DNA of 26,070 nucleotides, taken from a virus. Of this stretch, positions 6,919 to 14,712 are shown one piece after another. The position numbers were made by a program, and so were the translations under genes. The stretch lies in IMG/VR virus record IMGVR_UViG_3300026533_000016, positions 1 to 26,070 of that record; one strand, written 5' to 3'. A model generated the notes under the pieces. The model was given only the letters and a program-made list of their open reading frames with translations. It did not search any database and had not been told where the DNA came from. The number at the start of each line of letters is the position of its first letter. The first letter of the stretch is position 1.

Positions 6919-9627
6919 ATGAAAGAAGTTCAAATAACTCTATTTAATGCCAAAGGAGAAGGGAAAATCCCTTACTCTCCTTATGAAGATGGTTCTTTTA
7001 TATTCATAACCAAAAAAACAAAAACATTAAAAGAAGCTTTTCTATATATGATATCACAGTTCTCTTTATCTAAACCTCTCGAAATAAAAGAAATACTTAA
7101 AGTAAAAAGAACCAAAACAGCACTAGGTTCTTTTTCTCCTGAAAGAATATTTAATATAGCATTAGATATAGATGAAGTTAAAACTAAAGAGGATTATCTT
7201 GAGATTATAGATTATTTTAAGGATAACAAATATTCAGTTATTCTAGGTAAATCAAGAAGCCATAACTCTAAAACTAACTTCAACATTAAAGGGATGTTAA
7301 GGGTAGATTTTAAAAATGACGAAGAGATAATAAAAATTGGTTTATCACAAATTCAAGCAGACCTTGGTGACATCTGCAAAATAGATCTTACTTCAGGTAA
7401 TATGGTTTCACTTCAAGCTCCATCTAAATGCAACTTCATAATTCACTATCAAGAAAAAGGAAAAATACTTACTGATTCAGGAATTCATATTAAAAATGTA
7501 AAGAAATCAATAGCTCAGTCTAAAGAAGAAGTTCTTGAATACGATAATGATTTAATTGATGAGTGCATTAGCATATTTAATTCTTTAGGATACACTCCTA
7601 TATCAGGAATAAATGATAATGGAAGTATTAATTTCAAACATCCCCAAGAAAGAAAATCTAAAGGAGGTTTCTTCTGGTTTAGTAGTAGTCCTTTAGTTAT
7701 GCGACATCACAACAAAACTAGAAATCTTAATATTTTTCATATTCTGAAAAAAACAGAGGTAGGAAAAAGATGGTTAAAAACAAAAACAAAGGACGACCAA
7801 AGAAAAGACCTTATTAAAGATATAGATACTTCAAAATATAAAAAACATATTTCAGTTAATGAACGATACTTAGATTTCTCTAAAGAAAACAAGAAAGATA
7901 TAATTCAAGAGTTCTTAGAAACACCAAAAGCAGTTCTTAAGATTAAGTCAGCAATGGGAACAGCAAAATCATCAGGAATAGATTTGTGTATAAAAGAAGC
8001 ACACAAACAAAATAAATCAGTAATTTTAGTTTCCAACAGAGTTTCAGTTGCTGAAGATTTTTCAAACAAATATGATATTATGCTCTATAAGAATCCTGAT
8101 TCGTGGAATCACAAAGGTTCTTTAGTTGTTCAGTATGATAGTCTTCATAAGTTCAAACTACAGAATTATGATGTTGTCATTTTTGATGAGTTCAGTTCCT
8201 TACTTCTTCATCACAGAGCAGGTTTAACTGATAACGCCAATATCAATGCAGTTAAATTTAAAATTTTAATGGAACAGAAGAATGTTTTGGTTGCTGATGC
8301 TTTCTTAACTGGTTATGAAGATACATTTTTTAAAGAAAGGGATATATTCAGTATTGTAAATGAATATAAAGATTCAATTAAGTTGTATGAATATAAAAAT
8401 AAAGAGTACTTCGTCAAGAAAATAATAGAAAAAGCCCAGGAATTAGATGAAAGTGAACATATTTCAGCTTCATTTACTTCACTTAATGTTATGAGGGTTG
8501 TGGAAATGGAACTTAAAGAAAAAGGAATTAAAGTAGTTTCACTTAGTTCTGAAACCTCAAAAATAACAAGGGATATAATTTATAGGAAGTTTAAAGAAGA
8601 AAATCATAATGCTTTTAGTGTGATTCTTTTCACACCCACTCTTACAGTAGGCGTATCTAATCTTAACAACATCAGTACTCACTTTCATTACGATTCAGGT
8701 TTAAGTACTGATGTTATAAGTTCACTCCAGATGGTTAAGCGAAGTCGTCTCACTAAAGAGATACACTTTTTTCTTGAAGAACGACAATTTTATTTGGATA
8801 CTGATTTAAGCAGTCTTAATCAAGTAGCAAAGAAAAACATTAATTCTTTCTATAACAAAAAAGATAAGACTTTACTTGTGGATATTAATTATGAGACGGG
8901 TGAACTTCAATTAACTCCTCTAGCCGTCTATATTAACGAAATAGAGGTATTCTATAATATTTTAGCAAATAACCACTCCAATGCTTTTAAATTACTTCTT
9001 TCTTATCAATTTAAAGATAAAGCAAAGAAAATCATAAAAAAAGATGAAACATTTACAGTCAGAGAGAAAGTAAAAAAACTCAATGAAAAGATAAAAGCTG
9101 AAACATTAAACATTCTAGAAGAATACTCAGACAGTATATGGACTATCGAAGATTTGGATACACTGAAGTCTAAGGTTCAAGAACTAACTCCAAACGAGAA
9201 AGCCCAGGTTCTAATGGGTGATGTACAACAGAAGTTCAGCAAATTACTACCTAAAGATATTCTAAAAGAAATAACTGAAATAGAAATAAAAGAGAACTTT
9301 AGATTTATAAACAAAATAAAAAATATGAAAATAGCACTACTGAATCTTCACTCTACTGATTATACAAAATATGAATTATCTAAAGCAATTAGTACAGATA
9401 TAGGTTCTTTGCAAGATAAAAAACAAACTGAGTTCTTAGAATACCTACTTGAATTCAACAGCAAAACTGAATTAAAGAACTCTTATTCTAAGAATGAAAT
9501 TAAAGAGATAGACAGAACCACAGGAAAGAAAAAGTCAGAGCAGTTCTTGAAGAAAATAGGATACAGTTGGAACGAAGCAAAACTTCAAGCCTCTAAGGAT
9601 GTTTTTAAATATTTAATGTATGTTTAA
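6919..9627 (+). CDS. Putative primase-helicase: AEP-like N-terminus plus origin-binding-protein-type helicase
   Basis: A 902-aa protein. Around residues 78-130 it has ALDIDE (Asp83-x-Asp85) followed by ILGKSRSHNSKTNFNIKGML, which resembles the DxD and S-x-H-like motifs of archaeo-eukaryotic primases. A helicase core follows, with degenerate Walker A AMGTAKSS (Gly347-Lys350), VILVSNRVSVAEDF as motif Ia, Walker B VVIFDEF (Asp423-Glu424), LVADAFLTG as motif III, ILFTPTLTVGVS as motif V, and SLQMVKRSRL as motif VI. This motif set is that of the herpes UL9-type origin-binding helicases and related replication proteins. The last ~250 residues are helical and Lys-rich. The likely role is initiation or priming of phage replication, next to Dda. 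The helicase part is fairly sure; the primase part is tentative. Confidence 0.6.
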   Translation: MKEVQITLFNAKGEGKIPYSPYEDGSFIFITKKTKTLKEAFLYMISQFSLSKPLEIKEILKVKRTKTALGSFSPERIFNIALDIDEVKTKEDYLEIIDYFKDNKYSVILGKSRSHNSKTNFNIKGMLRVDFKNDEEIIKIGLSQIQADLGDICKIDLTSGNMVSLQAPSKCNFIIHYQEKGKILTDSGIHIKNVKKSIAQSKEEVLEYDNDLIDECISIFNSLGYTPISGINDNGSINFKHPQERKSKGGFFWFSSSPLVMRHHNKTRNLNIFHILKKTEVGKRWLKTKTKDDQRKDLIKDIDTSKYKKHISVNERYLDFSKENKKDIIQEFLETPKAVLKIKSAMGTAKSSGIDLCIKEAHKQNKSVILVSNRVSVAEDFSNKYDIMLYKNPDSWNHKGSLVVQYDSLHKFKLQNYDVVIFDEFSSLLLHHRAGLTDNANINAVKFKILMEQKNVLVADAFLTGYEDTFFKERDIFSIVNEYKDSIKLYEYKNKEYFVKKIIEKAQELDESEHISASFTSLNVMRVVEMELKEKGIKVVSLSSETSKITRDIIYRKFKEENHNAFSVILFTPTLTVGVSNLNNISTHFHYDSGLSTDVISSLQMVKRSRLTKEIHFFLEERQFYLDTDLSSLNQVAKKNINSFYNKKDKTLLVDINYETGELQLTPLAVYINEIEVFYNILANNHSNAFKLLLSYQFKDKAKKIIKKDETFTVREKVKKLNEKIKAETLNILEEYSDSIWTIEDLDTLKSKVQELTPNEKAQVLMGDVQQKFSKLLPKDILKEITEIEIKENFRFINKIKNMKIALLNLHSTDYTKYELSKAISTDIGSLQDKKQTEFLEYLLEFNSKTELKNSYSKNEIKEIDRTTGKKKSEQFLKKIGYSWNEAKLQASKDVFKYLMYV

Positions 9628-9639
9628 GTTCTAGCAACA

Positions 9640-9645
9640 TATAAT
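9640..9645 (+). promoter_or_regulatory. Early-type promoter -10 box
   Basis: CATATAATTAC with TATAAT at 9640-9645, preceded by TTAAGTTCTAG as at 10838-10847. It starts the operon 9672-10276. The repeated form ACATATAATTA before operons supports the call. Confidence 0.55.
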
Positions 9646-9671
9646 TACTAATATTTAATTAAGGATGCAAA

Positions 9672-10013
9672 ATGAAAGATAATGATATTTTAAGAGTGGC
9701 TATTAGAATAGTAGAAGTTGATACTAAGGTTCCTGAACTTGTCCTAACTGAGGATTTTAAATACATTAATTTTAGAGTTCAAGACCCTATAACCAAAAAG
9801 ACAATTAAAGTCTGGAGATTTAAGCTTAAAGACTTCAGAGAACTTAGTCCACAAGTTAGATCTAAGTTCAGAAAACTAAATTTTCAAGAAATAACTGATT
9901 ACTGTGCCTACAACAAAGAAGTTCACAAACAAACAAAAATAGGAGATATTTTCGATAAAGAAGTAAATAAAGTATATTACGAATTACTAGATAGAACAAT
10001 TAAAAGGAATTAA
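9672..10013 (+). CDS. Hypothetical protein, 113 aa
   Basis: Not recognised. It is a charged protein with alternating hydrophobic stretches near the start (RVAIRIVEVDTKVPELVL) and basic helical sequence toward the end (DRTIKRN). There is no signal peptide, no membrane segment and no C-terminal PE-tag. It has a ribosome binding site AAGGA and its own promoter, and is followed two bases later by the tagged 86-aa gene. Confidence 0.7.
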   Translation: MKDNDILRVAIRIVEVDTKVPELVLTEDFKYINFRVQDPITKKTIKVWRFKLKDFRELSPQVRSKFRKLNFQEITDYCAYNKEVHKQTKIGDIFDKEVNKVYYELLDRTIKRN

Positions 10014-10015
10014 AA

Positions 10016-10276
10016 ATGTATTATTTCAACAAAACAAACAAAATAGTAACGCCAGAGATGTTCAACAGCATAGTTAAACTAGAAAAGAAAGGTTCTAGAT
10101 ATCTTACTTATTATGGTGGAGCAGAAGTTCAAATTGAAAATGAAGACTTCTTGTTTCAAAATATAGCAGAAGTGGTTCAGTTTATAGAAAACCAGTATGG
10201 TTTTGATACTAAAAGTAAAATATTCAATAATAGAATAGACAAAATCAAAGCTGATTTCCCTGAGTATTTTATTTAG
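10016..10276 (+). CDS. Small tagged protein, 86 aa, ending FPEYFI
   Basis: Begins MYYFNKTNKIVTPE, a short beta-hairpin-like opening (Y-x-F-N-x-x-T-N-K) that recurs in other small genes here (13915, 20054 C-terminus). It then has a region LTYYGGAEVQIENEDFLFQ and a helical stretch, and ends KADFPEYFI. This is the first of at least twelve proteins with the shared C-terminal peptide. Its 3' end overlaps the convergent endonuclease gene by 8 bp. Function is unknown. Confidence 0.8.
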   Translation: MYYFNKTNKIVTPEMFNSIVKLEKKGSRYLTYYGGAEVQIENEDFLFQNIAEVVQFIENQYGFDTKSKIFNNRIDKIKADFPEYFI

Positions 10277-10823
10277 TTCCAGGGTTATAGGGGTCTATTT
10301 CGTACCTCTTAAACATTTCATCCAATCCTTTAGTGAGTTTCTTGCTTTTAGGATAAGGAGGAAAATCTTTTTTCTTTTGGTTTTTTCTTTTAGGAATGAA
10401 CTCTTCACTATTGTATATTTTCTTGCACTTATTATAATTTCTCTTTGATACTTTTGGTTCTTTATGAACTTCTTTAGGATGAATGAACATTTTACCATCC
10501 TGAACATAAGCCCCTTTCTCAAAATAATCAGCCGCGTTTCTTAAAAAATCAGATATATTAAACCCTGGTTCTTTGTCTAATCCTACTCTCTTAATTGAAT
10601 TCTCTAATTTTCCAAGGACAGCATTTACCCTGAACTCCAATGAAATCCTGATTGTTCCTTTGTTAGCACTATATGGTTCACTGTTAGTTTTGTGATTGTG
10701 GTCAAGTGCCATTTTTTCAATAGGGATTTCTTTGTTTAAGACAGGGCATTTTTTATTATTTTCTAACCATATCTTTTCTCTTAATGCTTTTATATCTTTT
10801 TGTTTCATTTCTATGAATTCCAT
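10269..10823 (-). CDS. Endonuclease VII-like resolvase (His-Me finger)
   Basis: A 184-aa protein with the endonuclease VII core KCPVLNKEI...MALDHNHKT (Asp41-His42-Asn43-His44), then IRISLEFRVNAVLGKLEN with Asn67. In T4 gp49 this fold cuts four-way junctions before packaging. The family usually has two CxxC zinc pairs. Here only Cys26 of the first remains (CPVL) and the second pair is absent, so zinc binding is probably lost or altered. The C-terminal half is very basic (KRKNQKKKDFPPYPKSKK) and may bind DNA. RBS AAAGGAG precedes the ATG. It is the only minus-strand gene in the accessory region and shares a palindromic promoter with the gene at 10891. An alternative is an HNH-type endonuclease that is not a resolvase. 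Confidence 0.75.
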   Translation of the reverse strand: MEFIEMKQKDIKALREKIWLENNKKCPVLNKEIPIEKMALDHNHKTNSEPYSANKGTIRISLEFRVNAVLGKLENSIKRVGLDKEPGFNISDFLRNAADYFEKGAYVQDGKMFIHPKEVHKEPKVSKRNYNKCKKIYNSEEFIPKRKNQKKKDFPPYPKSKKLTKGLDEMFKRYEIDPYNPGTK

Positions 10824-10851
10824 TTTTAATCTCCTTTTAAGTTCTAGTACA

Positions 10852-10861
10852 TATAATTATA
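10852..10861. promoter_or_regulatory. Palindromic divergent early-type promoter
   Basis: TATAATTATA is a perfect palindrome and supplies a TATAAT box on each strand (plus 10852-10857, minus 10856-10861). It lies between the divergent genes at 10823 (-) and 10891 (+). The 42 bases up to the start at 10891 are nearly repeated before the gene at 14449. Confidence 0.55.
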
Positions 10862-10890
10862 CTAACAAAAAGATTAATTAAGGAAAGAAA

Positions 10891-11091
10891 ATGAACTTCA
10901 ATAAAATAGAAACAGAGTTAGATAAAATAGAATACTTAGATGGTTCAGTGGTACTTGAAGAGTACAATATGATTATTGATTTTAATGATGGTAGATTTTG
11001 TGTTTGGAGTACAGTTGAAACACCTTACTTCTTAGAAGCAGAACTTAAAACCACAGAAGATGTAATTGAATTCCTAAAGAGAGACCAATAA
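10891..11091 (+). CDS. Small acidic protein, 66 aa, paralogue of 14449
   Basis: Shares with the 14449 gene the pattern L-x-x-I-E-x-x-x-D, then I-x-x-D-x-x-D-G-x-x-C-V-W (DFNDGRFCVW), then TTEDVIEFLKR. It is short and acidic with no membrane segment. The promoter, leader and gene appear to have been duplicated together. Its stop overlaps the next start as TAATG. Function is unknown. Confidence 0.8.
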   Translation: MNFNKIETELDKIEYLDGSVVLEEYNMIIDFNDGRFCVWSTVETPYFLEAELKTTEDVIEFLKRDQ

Positions 11092-11333
11092 TGAATATTG
11101 AAGATTTAAAACTTGAAGTTAGTAAAAAATACGGTTGTAGTGCAACTGATTTATTAGGTTATCATTATGGAGATTCAATAGAACTTTCACTTGAAGTTCC
11201 TGGTAATGAAAAAGTTTTTTGTTTTTATCCTGATAGAAAGTTCAGATACCAAGAAGTTAATTATGCTTCAAGACCTATACTCCGAGCAGATGATTTATAT
11301 AGTTCATTCGATGATTTTTTAAAGGAAAAATAA
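11091..11333 (+). CDS. Hypothetical protein, 80 aa
   Basis: Begins MNIEDLKLEVSKKYGCSATD. The centre SLEVPGNEKVFCFYPDRKFRYQEV looks like paired beta strands, and it ends in an acidic helix DDFLKEK. It is joined to both neighbours by TAATG overlaps, so it is probably translationally coupled. Not recognised. Confidence 0.75.
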   Translation: MNIEDLKLEVSKKYGCSATDLLGYHYGDSIELSLEVPGNEKVFCFYPDRKFRYQEVNYASRPILRADDLYSSFDDFLKEK

Positions 11334-11731
11334 TGTTATTTGATATAAATGTAGTCCCAAAAAAGTACAAAAACAGCCCTAAAGTACAACCCACACCAAA
11401 CACTGAATTAAGATATATAGGCAACAGAAGATGCCATATCAATTCTTTAAGTTATGCTAAGACAGAACCAAAAGTAAAAAAGATTATAGGTTGTCTTCAA
11501 GTGTTTAACTGTGGTTACAGTTGTGTTCACTTCGTGGTTGAAATGCTAAATGGTGATATAGTAGACCCTACTTTTGGTAATATGATTTCTGAATACGATT
11601 ATATCATTGAACTAAAAGAATATAAAATAGAGGAGTTCAAACCAAGAACTGAACTAAATGAACTTAAAAGAGAAATATTTCTTGAACATAATTTCTTTAA
11701 AAGAGCATTTAATTCAGAGGATGATATGTAA
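11333..11731 (+). CDS. Putative Cys-His-Asp hydrolase-like protein, 132 aa
   Basis: Contains RRCHIN (Cys34-His35), IIGCLQVFNCGYSCVHFVVE (His66) and NGDIVDPT (Asp78). The order C-H-x-N, then G-x..., then H, then D-P-T resembles small papain- or transglutaminase-like phage and bacterial proteins with a Cys-His-Asp triad. Extra cysteines at 54, 60 and 64 are unusual and could bind a metal instead. The last 40 residues are charged and helical. It is the last gene of the 10891 operon. The function is a tentative reading of motif order only. Confidence 0.45.
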   Translation: MLFDINVVPKKYKNSPKVQPTPNTELRYIGNRRCHINSLSYAKTEPKVKKIIGCLQVFNCGYSCVHFVVEMLNGDIVDPTFGNMISEYDYIIELKEYKIEEFKPRTELNELKREIFLEHNFFKRAFNSEDDM

Positions 11732-11757
11732 TTAAGTTGTTTTTAAATTAAACAACA

Positions 11758-11767
11758 TATAATTATA
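11758..11767 (+). promoter_or_regulatory. Early-type promoter with TATAATTATA box
   Basis: AACATATAATTATAACAT with the palindromic decamer at 11758-11767, 20 bases before the gene at 11787. It has the same form as at 10852, 14410 and 17545. Confidence 0.55.
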
Positions 11768-11786
11768 ACATAAAAAGGATAAAAAA

Positions 11787-11975
11787 ATGTTCATAACAGT
11801 AAGAAGAAGTACAAAGCAGATAAAAACAGAGCAAGAAGCAAAACAGGAAGTTAAAAACAACAGCTTCGTTAAAATTAAAGATATGATTGAAGAAACTGAA
11901 CTTAAAGATTTTGATATTATGCAGGTAAATGGTGTTTCATACCTTTATATGAATGGCAAAATGAAGGAAATTTAA
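11787..11975 (+). CDS. Hypothetical protein, 62 aa
   Basis: Begins MFITVRRSTKQIKTEQEAKQEV, a strand followed by a charged helix. The end FDIMQVNGVSYLYMNGKMKEI looks like a beta hairpin. It overlaps the next gene as TAATG. Not recognised. Confidence 0.75.
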   Translation: MFITVRRSTKQIKTEQEAKQEVKNNSFVKIKDMIEETELKDFDIMQVNGVSYLYMNGKMKEI

Positions 11976-12403
11976 TGATACTTATAGAAAAAGTAGCTAA
12001 ACATTTAGATTTTACTTATGTTGTCACTTTCAGAACCGGATTAGGAGTTAGGAGTGGTTATGTTGCAGTTCCTGCTTCTTATGAAGTTCAAGATGAAAAA
12101 ATAAAAGTTCATAATGGAATTGATTATATCGGAGGTGGGGATTTCCCCATAATAACAAAAGCAAAATCAACCACTTGGTACGGTTTTGATTGTGGAAGTG
12201 AAAATGATAAAGTAGACTTAAAGAAACTTAATGAACTAATTGAATCAGAAACAATTAATGAAGAGACTAAAAAGCAAATTAGGACTCTTATTGATTTTGA
12301 GGTTGATTATAAATTAAGTTCTTCTAGTAATACAGTTAAAAGTCATGATTTTGTAGAAAAAGAGTGCAAATCAGTAATAGAACAAATTAAGGAACAGCAA
12401 TGA
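11975..12403 (+). CDS. Conserved phage-type protein, 142 aa (GYV...GIDY...GFDC pattern)
   Basis: Contains RTGLGVRSGYVAVPASY, then VHNGIDYIGGGDFP, then WYGFDCGSENDK. This run (a Gly-Tyr-Val strand, a H-x-G-I-x-Y block, and W-x-G-F-D-C followed by an acidic residue) is familiar from uncharacterised proteins widespread in phages. No function is known to me. The C-terminal ~55 residues are helical and charged. It overlaps the next gene by ATGA. Confidence 0.65.
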   Translation: MILIEKVAKHLDFTYVVTFRTGLGVRSGYVAVPASYEVQDEKIKVHNGIDYIGGGDFPIITKAKSTTWYGFDCGSENDKVDLKKLNELIESETINEETKKQIRTLIDFEVDYKLSSSSNTVKSHDFVEKECKSVIEQIKEQQ

Positions 12404-12879
12404 ACCCAGAACCTACCGAACTAAATGAACTTCAGGAAGAAGTTAAACAAATAAAGACTGAAATTAAAACTAGAACTTCAAAACTTCAAGAGGAGTTAAG
12501 AAAGAAGCAGGCAAAAATAAGAGTTCTGAAATTAAAAATTAAAAAGCAAAACAGAATTGATGTTCAAGATAAATCTAAGCATATTATAGATAGGTTTAGA
12601 ATATGGATTGATGCAGATGGCAAAGAAACTTCTGAGTGGATTATTGACAACGGACCTATGAGAGATTATGTTTTTAATAATGTTAATAGATATGAAACTA
12701 TAGATTATGTTGAAGATTCATTACTTGATTGGTTCTATGGAGAATTAGGATGTAGATTAAGTGACCAAGAAGCTGAACTTCAATTCAGCAATTTAAAAAC
12801 TGAAAAACAAGAAGAAATAACAGATATAATGGAAGATGCCATCGAACAAAATATTAAATCGTTTAAATGTGATTGGTAA
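12400..12879 (+). CDS. Coiled-coil hypothetical protein, 159 aa
   Basis: The first ~55 residues are a Lys/Glu-rich heptad-like coiled coil (ELQEEVKQIKTEIKTRTSKL...). A compact C-terminal domain follows with HIIDRFRIWIDADGKETSEW and an acidic end IEQNIKSFKCDW. The start overlaps the preceding stop by ATGA. Not recognised. Confidence 0.75.
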   Translation: MNPEPTELNELQEEVKQIKTEIKTRTSKLQEELRKKQAKIRVLKLKIKKQNRIDVQDKSKHIIDRFRIWIDADGKETSEWIIDNGPMRDYVFNNVNRYETIDYVEDSLLDWFYGELGCRLSDQEAELQFSNLKTEKQEEITDIMEDAIEQNIKSFKCDW

Positions 12880-12904
12880 TAAGTAAATTTAAAAGGAGAA
12901 TAAA

Positions 12905-13075
12905 ATGAAAAAATTAAAAGAAGAGTTAGAGGTAGCAGAAAAAGCAATAGTTGAGTTGAAAAAAAAGTTCAAGAAAATGGTTAATAATTTTAAAAGTGAA
13001 GTGAAAATAAAAGATACTGAAATTAAAGTTATCAAGTTAAAAATCAAAGCAGAGAAAAATAAACAAAAAAATTAA
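12905..13075 (+). CDS. Small Lys-rich coiled-coil peptide, 56 aa
   Basis: A frame of 56 codons, MKKLKEELEVAEKAIVELKK and onward, ending KNKQKN, with RBS AAAAGGAG seven bases upstream. It is almost wholly helical and charged. The segment coding MVNNFKSEVKIKDT (12979-13020) is repeated nearly base for base at 14702-14743, where it heads a chimeric frame. It lies in an operon between the 159-aa and 217-aa genes. Confidence 0.7.
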   Translation: MKKLKEELEVAEKAIVELKKKFKKMVNNFKSEVKIKDTEIKVIKLKIKAEKNKQKN

Positions 13076-13084
13076 AGGACAACA

Positions 13085-13738
13085 ATGAAAATTATAGGTC
13101 TTAGAATCAACAAAGTTCCACTAACAAAATATCTTAAAGCAACTCCATCAGAGTTGGACTATAACGACGAACTAGTTGAAGAGTTTGAGTTCATATATGA
13201 AACAAACAAAGGAATTTATTCAAGAAAGTTCTTCTTAGAACATGGAATGTGTTATTCAGGATATTGCGGTTCAGAGTGGATTCATGAAAACAGCGAAACA
13301 ACGGAGTTCGAGTCGAGAGAAGATGTTGGTCCATTGCATTATGTACCTAAAGGAAACCTTAATTTAGAGTATTTCCATACTGAGTACGATGGTAACGAAT
13401 ACTTCACTTTTTATGAAGGAACTGATTCTTACTATCCTAGTGCTACTTTAGATATTAAATTTGATATGTGGATAGAAACAAAAAGAGCAAAAGCAAAGAA
13501 ACAAGTTTATATTTTTGCAGGTCCTTCAGCAATAGGTAAAAGTTTCATAGCAGGTTCATCTTCATTAAATGTTTATGAAACAGATTCATCTAATGAATTA
13601 ATGATGACCTTAGATAATGACATAGTTGTTCTTGGTAACAAATATCCTTATTTAACTTCTGATATTCAAGATTATTATGATTTAAAATATAAAGGATTAG
13701 TAGAATTAATTCTAGTGGGGTTCAAAAAATATGAATAA
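13085..13738 (+). CDS. P-loop protein with an N-terminal beta-rich domain, 217 aa
   Basis: Residues 1-135 look beta-rich, with many Tyr/Glu (EFEFIYETNKGIYSRKFFLE). A nucleotide-binding loop follows, IFAGPSAIGKSFIAG (Gly146 to Ser153, Lys152), as in small kinases. The stretch after it (VYETDSSNEL, then NDIVVLGNKY) could hold the substrate aspartate of a short kinase fold. Only ~65 residues follow the loop, which is short for a kinase. It overlaps the next gene by 8 nt. The substrate is unknown. Confidence 0.65.
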   Translation: MKIIGLRINKVPLTKYLKATPSELDYNDELVEEFEFIYETNKGIYSRKFFLEHGMCYSGYCGSEWIHENSETTEFESREDVGPLHYVPKGNLNLEYFHTEYDGNEYFTFYEGTDSYYPSATLDIKFDMWIETKRAKAKKQVYIFAGPSAIGKSFIAGSSSLNVYETDSSNELMMTLDNDIVVLGNKYPYLTSDIQDYYDLKYKGLVELILVGFKKYE

Positions 13739-13940
13739 AAAATACATCAAAAAAGCACTTGCTTGGAAATGGAAACTAAAGACTAAAGATATTAAAATTA
13801 AAAGTCTTAAATTCGACACAGAAACCGAGTTCGACCCAGTTGTTTTAATAGAATATAAAACACCAGAGTTCAGTGGTAATTTACTACTTAATCTATATGA
13901 GTTAAAGGCATATTATGAACAAAATTTACTTCTACTATAA
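13731..13940 (+). CDS. Hypothetical basic protein, 69 aa
   Basis: Begins MNKKYIKKALAWKWKLKTKDIKIK, then strands LKFDTETEFDPVVLIEYKTP, ending LKAYYEQNLLLL. It overlaps the upstream gene by 8 nt and the next by 26 nt. Not recognised; no tag. Confidence 0.65.
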   Translation: MNKKYIKKALAWKWKLKTKDIKIKSLKFDTETEFDPVVLIEYKTPEFSGNLLLNLYELKAYYEQNLLLL

Positions 13941-14172
13941 TTCTATTTCAAAGCAGTTATACAAATGCAAAGAATCAAAATCCAAAGTGAATAGTTACAC
14001 TCATAAAGATTTAGGTTCAGGAGTGAACTTCATTGCTAATCCTAAGTTTTTATTTGAAACTGAACTTCAAGGAATGAAGTTCATGATTAAAAAAGAAATA
14101 AAAGACTCTGAGATTCCCGAAGGAATCTCAGTAGAAGAACTCAAACAACTATTTCCTGAGTTCTTCATATGA
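13915..14172 (+). CDS. Small tagged protein, 85 aa, ending FPEFFI
   Basis: Starts MNKIYFYYNSISKQLYKCKE, the recurrent short beta-hairpin-like opening, then VNFIANPKFLFETELQGMKF, then a helix, and ends LKQLFPEFFI. A decayed partial copy of the middle (FIANPELLFE) is present in the chimeric frame at 14702-14824. The stop overlaps the next start as ATATGA. Unknown function. Confidence 0.8.
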   Translation: MNKIYFYYNSISKQLYKCKESKSKVNSYTHKDLGSGVNFIANPKFLFETELQGMKFMIKKEIKDSEIPEGISVEELKQLFPEFFI

Positions 14173-14381
14173 TTTGTATGGATAAGAAATTCTATAGAGA
14201 AAAAGGGGTTGTAGTTGAAGTTCCTCAAAACAACTACGGTTCAAATATAAAAGAAATAAGGTTCAGTATTGAAAATAACAAACTTATCAACACTGAATTA
14301 ATTGTATTCAGGAAATCTGGTGAGTATCCAACTGTAAGAACTAAAGATATATTTAGAGATTATCCTGAGTTCTTTATATAG
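14169..14381 (+). CDS. Small tagged protein, 70 aa, ending YPEFFI
   Basis: Begins MICMDKKFYREKGVVVEVPQ, then GSNIKEIRFSIENNKLINTE, ending DIFRDYPEFFI. The ATG at 14169 overlaps the previous stop. A second ATG at 14178 is possible but has no better ribosome site. It is the last gene before the 14410 promoter. Confidence 0.75.
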   Translation: MICMDKKFYREKGVVVEVPQNNYGSNIKEIRFSIENNKLINTELIVFRKSGEYPTVRTKDIFRDYPEFFI

Positions 14382-14409
14382 TCTTTATTTAATTTTAAGT
14401 TTAATAACA

Positions 14410-14419
14410 TATAATTATA
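14410..14419 (+). promoter_or_regulatory. Early-type promoter with TATAATTATA box
   Basis: ACATATAATTATATTAACA with the palindromic decamer at 14410-14419. It is followed by AAAAGATTAA and an AAGGA ribosome site before the start at 14449. The whole leader is nearly the same as 10849-10890. Confidence 0.6.
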
Positions 14420-14448
14420 TTAACAAAAAGATTAAATAAGGATTTAAA

Positions 14449-14712
14449 ATGTTAAGTTACAAAGATTTAGAAATTGAGTTAGATGCAATAGAAGACACAG
14501 ATGAAGAAGTAAACCTTCAAGAAATAGAATTAAAAGTAGACCACAGAGATGGTTTTTATTGTGTTTGGTTTTGTAAAGCAGACTTTGAACCTGAATTATG
14601 TTTTGAAACTACTAACACTGAAGATATTATAGATTTTATCAAAAGAGAGACGAAAAAAACTTACTTCTATGTAAATTTTAAAACTATGAGAGTTCAGGAA
14701 AATGGTGAATAA
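14449..14712 (+). CDS. Small acidic protein, 87 aa, paralogue of 10891
   Basis: Residues 1-68 match the 10891 product in pattern (LEIELDAIED..., VDHRDGFYCVWF, TEDIIDFIKRE). It then continues with a ~19-residue extension TYFYVNFKTMRVQENGE. The extension resembles the hairpin opening of the 13915 protein (IYFYYNSISKQLYK), as if two genes had been fused. The 40-codon chimeric frame at 14702 overlaps its end. Unknown function. Confidence 0.75.
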   Translation: MLSYKDLEIELDAIEDTDEEVNLQEIELKVDHRDGFYCVWFCKADFEPELCFETTNTEDIIDFIKRETKKTYFYVNFKTMRVQENGE

